DNA of 64,000 nucleotides from contig NC_059081.1 in assembly GCF_020497125.1 (NCBI RefSeq), positions 21,361,105 to 21,425,104 of the forward strand, given 5' to 3'. The position numbers and the translations under genes are program-made. Shown here one piece after another: positions 58,239 to 64,000 of the stretch. The DNA comes from Mauremys mutica. Lineage: Eukaryota; Chordata; Testudines; Geoemydidae. Within the stretch, counting starts at the first letter, position 1; each line of letters begins with the position of its first letter. The notes under the pieces were generated by a model. That model was not told the DNA's origin. It did no database searches and worked only from the letters and a program-made list of their open reading frames with translations.

Positions 58239-60061
58239 ATTGACAAAAAATCCTGACTCTCCAACTTTGTATATTTTACAGAGAAGATTTTTTTATTATT
58301 ATTTGCAAGATTATCTGCCAGACACATTGCTTAATATGGGTTTGGAGTCAGTCACTGCTGGAAATGGGCACCTGTGATCAAAGTAAACCAAAAAAGATTA
58401 TTGTTTATGGGCAACCGGACATAATCACAAATTCTACTCAGAAAAAGAATCCCATAATGACATCAAGGTTGATTGGTTTTTCAAAGCACCATGTAAAATT
58501 AACAAAGAAGGATAGGATATACAGCAGGCAGTACCTACTGGAAGACACACTGATACCGTGGTGATGGGCATCATATAGGAACCATAATAGCATAAAATAG
58601 TAAACTTGGGGGAGCATCAGAAGACTCTGGATTTAATATGATAGCTTCATGTCAGGTTTGAGGCACATGTTGGACTGTTATGGGGAAGCTTACACACAGT
58701 AACAGTGTGTGCCACCTCTCTGTCCTCTGTGGATAGAGGAAAGAGAGGAAGAAAATGCCAGGTGCAGAGAGAGCCAAGTGGCTTAGCAGAAGAGAATGAA
58801 GGGCATGCTATGACATCTTCAGTCCTTGGGGTTGAGGAAACAAAATTTTACTCTTGAGGATTCTGAGAGCTTTGTAGAAGATGAACTTCCTACAGGCATA
58901 ATTCCCAAGAGGTGTAGTCAATCCTAGGTAAAATCAGGGTTGTACTATATATGCTATTGAATCAAAATCATTTTTAATATATATTAGTAAAAGATAAATC
59001 TATGGCAGTAAGTACTATAATCTGTTACTAGGAAAACCTTAATTGCAGAGAATTTATTTTTACATTAATAATTTAAAATATTGCTTGTGTGAATTAATGA
59101 ATTCAAATAGCTAGATTATATCACTTCTATTACAGTAGATTGCGGCAGGTTCTCTACACATATACAAGATAAGATGAAGGGTTAAGTACTTTTGAGAAAA
59201 AGTGACTAAGTAGATATTTCACTGCAGAACAAAGAGGGGGGAAAAACAGAAGCACAGCTTTTAGTTTATCTCTTGGAATAAAAACACTTGGCAATATTTT
59301 GTTTAGATGAAAGTAGTCTGACCTAAGACGTTGAGTCCACAAATGTGTTGTTAACAGATCAAACAAGGTAACATTGAAAAGAGTCAAACAAGATAATTTC
59401 TCATCAGTAATAAGAGGTTAGAGACTGTAGGATTTTTACCATGCACGTCTCTAAAAGTGATTTTCACTCTGTTCTAACACAAAATGGCAGTGCAATATAG
59501 CAAATATAATGATAAAAACTGATATATTTCTCTTCTGCATGCAGAGGTGAAGTCGTATTTCTGAAGTGATAGCAGAAGCATTAAATATGCGTAAGAATGA
59601 TGATCTTTTGGAGAAATAAATGCATGATTTAAATTGATTCTTCTATTTTTCTGTTCTTGAGAAAAGGTGTTCAGGGTTCTTCTAAAATATGTATAAATAT
59701 AACTAAAATTTTCCCATAAAACAATAAAAATAGTAATGACATTCTTATGGTTGCAGCCAAACAAATTATATTTTGCCTTTTTTCAACAGCTCCTTCAAAA
59801 TCAACAATGGAAAAATTGGACACTGGGGAGAAATACCGTGTTCAGCATTTGGCAGTTCATTTACTTTTCAATGTGAACAATTATTTACACCTGAGCTTGC
59901 CACAGATTCTTCCCTGCACTAACCTACCACAGACCAACTATCCGTAGGAACTCTGCTGACATGCAACATGAATTTATTAACGTTCCTTGATATAGTCCCA
60001 TTTCAAAGAGGTCTAGATAAAAAAAAAATTAACTCACTGTTAATGTGTAGCAATAGGATCC
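58239..60061. other. AT-rich anonymous sequence
   Basis: No repeat ends or coding frame with recognisable content. Confidence 0.5.
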
Positions 60062-60069
60062 ACATGGAC

Positions 60070-60309
60070 TAGTGGTGGCAACCTATGGCCTGCAGGCTGC
60101 ATACAGCCCATCACGGTAATCTGATTGTGGGCTGCGAGACATTTTGCTGACGTTGACCATCTGCAGGCACGGCCCCCCGCAGCTCCCAGTGGCTCACCGC
60201 TTTCCGTGGCTCCTGCTGGCCGGGAAGGGTGAACCACGGCCACTGCGGGGGGCCATGCCTGCAGACAGTCAACGTCGTGTGGCCCACAGGCCACAGGTTG
60301 CCGCTATTG
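60070..60309. mobile_element. hAT-like MITE, ggcaacctgtggcc ends
   Basis: 240 bp. Left end tagtggtggcaacctatggc, right end complementing to caatagcggcaacctgtggc. Target duplication acatggac (60062-60069) and acatagac (60310-60317), 7 of 8. Internal inverted pairs around ggcacggccccccgcag and ctgcggggggccatgcc make most of it foldable. This matches an abundant turtle MITE I know. Open frames on both strands here are shadows of the palindrome. Confidence 0.88.
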
Positions 60310-60317
60310 ACATAGAC

Positions 60318-60787
60318 AGTCTGTCTGAGACAAGCTAGTACAAAGTAAATTCACATCCCAGCTTGCGGTGAATTAGATGTAAACAATCCCTTTGTAATAA
60401 GTATGTTCTAATAAAAACCAGATTCATAGAGAAGCTATCTTCTCAGGAAGAATAGACTATCATCAGCACAATTTTTTTGCCATTAGCCCTTTTACTTCAC
60501 AGTTATGGCAGGAGTCTGTTCGGCTGTTCAGAGCCAGCATATGCACCCGGATCATCCTTCAGGGATCCATGCACAAAGGCGTACCTATGCTTATGGATCT
60601 CTCCCGTCCCATCCAGACTGGAAGTCATATGCTTCCACCGCACTTCCCCTCTGCCCTGACTCTCAGCAGGGTCCAGAACAAACAAGTGGGGAGGGTAAAA
60701 GACAGGGGCGGAGCCATATAATCCCTTCATCAAACTGGTGGAGTTAATGCAGCCAGGGGCTGATTTAACTTCTTTGAGAAGTTCTTT
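60318..60787. other. anonymous non-coding
   Basis: Open on both strands but without recognisable protein content. It contributes to the long frame rejected at 60503-61201. Confidence 0.4.
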
Positions 60788-60795
60788 CTGTGCGG

Positions 60796-60914
60796 TCGGG
60801 TGACCAGATAGCAAGTGTGAAAAATCAGGATGTGGGGGGTAATAGGCACGTACATAAGATATAGCCCTGAATATCAGGGCAGTCCCTATAAAATCAGGAC
60901 ATCTGGTCACCGTA
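60796..60914 (-). mobile_element. hAT-like MITE, family A copy 2
   Basis: 119 bp. Left end tcgggtgaccagata, right end complementing to tacggtgaccagat. Target duplication ctgtgcgg (60788-60795) and ctgtgctg (60915-60922), 7 of 8. Same internal words as copy 1 (gtgaaaaatcaggat, gcagtccctataaaat). Confidence 0.88.
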
Positions 60915-60922
60915 CTGTGCTG

Positions 60923-63697
60923 TGGAAACCCTATTTCAAGGGAGTTTTTTGAACAATGACTGGGAGAGGAAGCATGACTGACAGGGAACCAAGAAAAACA
61001 GCAGGGGAGGGATCTAGAAGCAGCATAGTGAGAAGAGGACACTGAGAAGACAGCTCTGTGCTTCCAGCAAATCTTATTATACCTATAGGTATTAGAGGCC
61101 AACTCTGCTGCAGAGGCTGCACAAGGAGATGGGTCATGGGGAACAAACTTTGCTCCCTTCCACCAACAGAATGTGAGAACAATAAAGAGAATGCCCTGCA
61201 AGAGGTTGTAGCCCTTACTGCTTTCTCTCTCCCTGGTGCTTTCTATTAGCAGTGTTTAGAACAGCTTCTTCCCTTTTCTTATATGGGTAGGGTCCTGGCT
61301 TTTAGAGGTTTTTTGTTTTTTTTTTCTGTCACCTAGGTACCTTCATCCAAGAGAACTCCTGACTGTGCCTTCTACATGGGAGTGCTGTCCATTGAGGAAA
61401 ATCAACACCACTATTAGCTGACAAGGAGTGTAAAGCCCAGTACACTAGGGAACAATAAGGTGAATAAAACAAACACCAACAAAGGAGTACCACTCCCAAA
61501 ACAACAGCATAACAGAGGGAATAGGATTTGGGGAAGGAACTTAAGTTATTAATTAATAAGCATCTATAAATAAACAATTTCCTCACTTCCTACTATCCAC
61601 TTACTCCCCCAAACCTAAGCTCCCTCCTGGCCACCTTTCTGAGGTGCGCATCCAAGATTGTGTGTACTCAGCTGAAGTGTTGCAGCACTGGCAATTTAAG
61701 AGCAGTTACCTTCCTTTTTCTTCATCTTTGGCTAGATGGTCCTTTCATGCTTCCAACAGGGCTTGCTGGTTCTTCTGGTTTGGAATCATCCTGTGGCTAG
61801 CTATTGGTAGCCATTGCAGAGCTAGGTTGCCTTTTTTTTTTTTTGGCCTGATGTTGCTTGTTGTAGTGTTAGAACTGCCTAATCCATGCAGCTAGAGTCT
61901 CACAGTAGTGGAAGAACTCCTTTTAGAAGGAGTAGAGAGTCCTGAGCTGTGTTGTCTCTCTCCTAGCTTCCAACCTGAAACTATACTTTCTTTCATTTCT
62001 GTTTGTATAAAATAAGGCTGTCCCCTCACTGACAGATGTATGGCCCTGGCTTGTTATTGGTCTAGTGGACTGCTTGTCCAGAATACCCCCTGCAGAAGCC
62101 TCCCTACTGGGAGTTTCTAGCTCCTTTTGTCCCCACCTCTAACTCCAAGATGCTTGAAATAGAGTCAGAGGGGTTTGGCAGCCATCTTAGTTACAGTCCT
62201 TTTAGTAAGGCAGTCTGGAGCTCCAAGAGCTGGTGAAATATATATTATAGAATCAGTAATTAAACAAAAATCATGTTGGTATAAAATAAAAGACAATTGA
62301 AGCCTTTGACCAAATCTGAAATCCAACCCAACCCAAAACTTTGAGTTTCATTAATGTGGTTAACACATTTCCTACCCCATCTACTGATTTCTCACATCTC
62401 TGTGTTTTTGTTTCTTGTTGGAGCCAGTGTCAGAAAGTTCCAAAATATCATGAAAGAGACTGTTTTCTTGGTGTGACAGTTCTATTCAGAAGCAGGAAGT
62501 ATGTGTGATTGCCCAGGAGTAATCTGGCTTTCACTCTCCTTCAAGGAATATTCTGGGGACAGTGAATACTCACTCTCTCTCTCTCTGGTGGAGAGGAGAC
62601 TAACAAGCTCCTCTAGGCCTGTTCAGCTCTAATGAAGTGCACCTGGAAGACTTGTTCTGCCTAGCGGGGGAGGTGCTTAAAAGGGGGAAACCTGCCACAG
62701 GAAGGAGCAGTGAACAGGAGGTGGGTGGTTCCACCTCAGTGGATGTTAAAAATAGAAACAGGTCAGCTGAGAAGGAAATAGTCATAGGCCTTGCTGCTCC
62801 TGAAGCTGTATGCCCCAAGAGGAGGGTTTGAAGATAGGGTCTATTACCCCTTAGTGAAACCTGATAAACCAAGCTCAGAGGTGAATCCAGAAAGCCTTCC
62901 TGAGAGATATGCTCCTTTGCCTTTCTTTGTTTTCCTTCAGAAGGGAGAGGACCTTTCTTTTGTCTATTTGTTTGACTCAGCAACTCTCTGATGTGCTATG
63001 AACTGTGGGAAAAGACAGTATAAATGACTGGCAGTGGGGTCTGCAGGGGGTTTGAGGGAGACCCTGCTCCTCTAAAGGGCCCCAGCAGATGGATAGCTCA
63101 AATAAAGTTTCAATAAGAATCAAAATGTTTAGAGGCTTATCTGAACCTCTGGACCTTTTGATGACTGCCTATTACTTGGTATAAGAAAAACAAAATTTTC
63201 ATAGTTTCCTGTGCTGGTTAGACAACCTCCTCTGTTCTCTAACTGCCTCCCCCACCAAAAAAACCCCTAACCTCTTAAGCATAAGAAATGCAATAGTGCC
63301 TGGAAATAAAAACCTGAGAGCTACACTTGGCCATGTAAATATTCATCAGTCACCACCACCTGACTGAAGTCATAGCAACCATGCTTCCTTAATTCCTCTC
63401 CTTAAAATTTTAAAAATATATATGCAAAGATCAAAACAATAAATGATTACAGGATTATAAAATTACATTTCTTATCTGAGGGATCCATTTCTAATTATCT
63501 AATAATTCATTATTTTGACCTTTGCCTTAATGGTAGCAGAGTCATGGTCCTTTCCTATTGCTTCCCCAAGAGCCTTTCCTCTCAGAGAGAGAGAGATGTC
63601 ACTCCATGCTACTCTTCTACATGTCTCCACTGTCCTCAACCCCAAGTCATTGTAGCTCCTAGCCACCTGCCCCATACCCATGATTCACTCCAAGCCA
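60923..63697. other. anonymous stretch, possibly an uncatalogued retroelement in part
   Basis: No family recognised. The part at about 62540-63120 has a (TC)n run (62573-62586), a cttaaaaggggg TATA-like word near 62678 and an aataaagtttcaataag near 63102. That spacing could belong to an LTR or an exon end, but nothing confirms it. T runs lie near 61316 and 61833. Frames of 60-127 codons overlap on both strands. Confidence 0.3.
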
Positions 63698-63705
63698 CCT
63701 CTTGG

Positions 63706-63822
63706 CTGGGTGACCAGACATCCCAATATTAGGGGCTTTGTCTTATATAGGGAACTATACTTCCCCCGACCCCAAAGAGACAAAGTGTGCCAATTTTTCA
63801 CACTTGCTATCTGGTCACCCTA
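63706..63822 (+). mobile_element. hAT-like MITE, family A copy 3
   Basis: 117 bp, inverted relative to copies 1 and 2. Left end ctgggtgaccagac, right end complementing to tagggtgaccagat. Target duplication cctcttgg (63698-63705) and cctcttag (63823-63830), 7 of 8. Internal gtcttatatagggaac and aatttttcacacttgct match the complement of the other copies. Confidence 0.88.
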
Positions 63823-63830
63823 CCTCTTAG

Positions 63831-63933
63831 ACTCCTGTCCTGCCATATTCCCCCGTCTCTCACTACAATCCATGCCTCACCCCCGGTTCTCAGCACAGCA
63901 ATAGATAGTTCACAGTTTGGAGTCAGAAGGAGG
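63831..63933. other. short anonymous spacer
   Basis: Separates family A copy 3 from the truncated GC-rich repeat. Nothing recognised. Confidence 0.4.
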
Positions 63934-64000
63934 TAGGGTGACCAGGTGTCTGGATTTCGACTGGAACACCTGGTCGAAAAAGGATCCTGATAACTCCGTT
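63934..64000 (+). mobile_element. GC-rich repeat of the 9569-10755 family, cut by the window end
   Basis: Starts tagggtgaccaggtgtctgg, then cgactggaacacctggtcg and aaaaaggatcctgat. The complement of the copy at 10330-10442 has the same gaccagat-gcctgg end and the gtcgaaaagggaccct block. Only the first 67 bp are in view. Confidence 0.68.

Noticed and set aside
60503..61201. Longest open frame in the window, 232 codons on the minus strand
   Set aside because: Its middle (near 60796-60914) is simply the translation of a family A MITE with a target duplication, and the rest has no domain. Such frames are a known source of false gene models where this MITE is abundant.
1..64000. CRISPR arrays, operons, riboswitches or other prokaryotic systems
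   Set aside because: No regularly spaced direct repeats with unique spacers, no compact gene clusters; repeat content is that of an amniote nuclear genome.

Overview
This window reads as non-coding nuclear DNA of an amniote, most likely a cryptodiran turtle. The strongest pointers are a tRNA-derived SINE with a CR1-like tail (20225-20410, the Cry I type first described from cryptodires), several CR1 LINE copies of reptile type, a foldback SINE that I know as abundant in turtle genomes, and many small DNA transposons of families I associate with turtles. The turtle assignment rests on recalled repeat families, not on a search. Base composition is AT-rich throughout, and nearly all GC-rich patches lie inside repeats.

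I could not support any protein-coding gene, rRNA or tRNA gene. The six-frame open frames are short, and the longer ones either fall in repeats (for example the 232-codon frame at 60503-61201, which runs through a small DNA transposon) or match nothing I know. The best non-repeat coding candidate is a possible 3'-terminal exon at 35571-35689, held with low confidence. The window is probably intergenic or deep-intronic.

Layout. 1-6.3 kb: a broken hAT transposase remnant, a CR1 tail, a hAT-type MITE, a long broken CR1 (3145-5010) carrying a nested foldback SINE, and another CR1 tail. 6.3-9.5 kb: anonymous sequence. 9.57-10.75 kb: two adjacent copies of a GC-rich repeat with an internal minisatellite. 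11.2-12.3 kb: an ancient amniote repeat tail and two MITEs with gtctacac-type ends. 13.8-15.6 kb: a minus-strand CR1 interrupted by two different DNA elements. 16.4-22.6 kb: a solo LTR, a second foldback SINE, MITEs and the Cry I-type SINE. 22.6-28.1 kb: mostly anonymous. 28.1-30.1 kb: an old CR1 and an LTR. 30-36.7 kb: scattered old repeats, a perfect 60-bp tandem duplication and the exon candidate. 36.7-49.5 kb: repeat-poor apart from a MIR-type SINE. 49.5-64 kb: a chain of short hAT-like MITEs, most with readable 8-bp target duplications, ending in a GC-rich repeat cut by the window edge.

How the parts relate: CR1 presumably supplied reverse transcriptase for the Cry I-type SINE, whose 3' tail matches the CR1 tails seen in the same window. 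The hAT-like MITEs need a transposase from elsewhere, because the only hAT remnant here is dead. The most interesting signals are structural: two independent foldback SINEs with target-site duplications, and a pair of MITEs whose hairpin stems differ in sequence but stay paired. I found no new multi-gene system.
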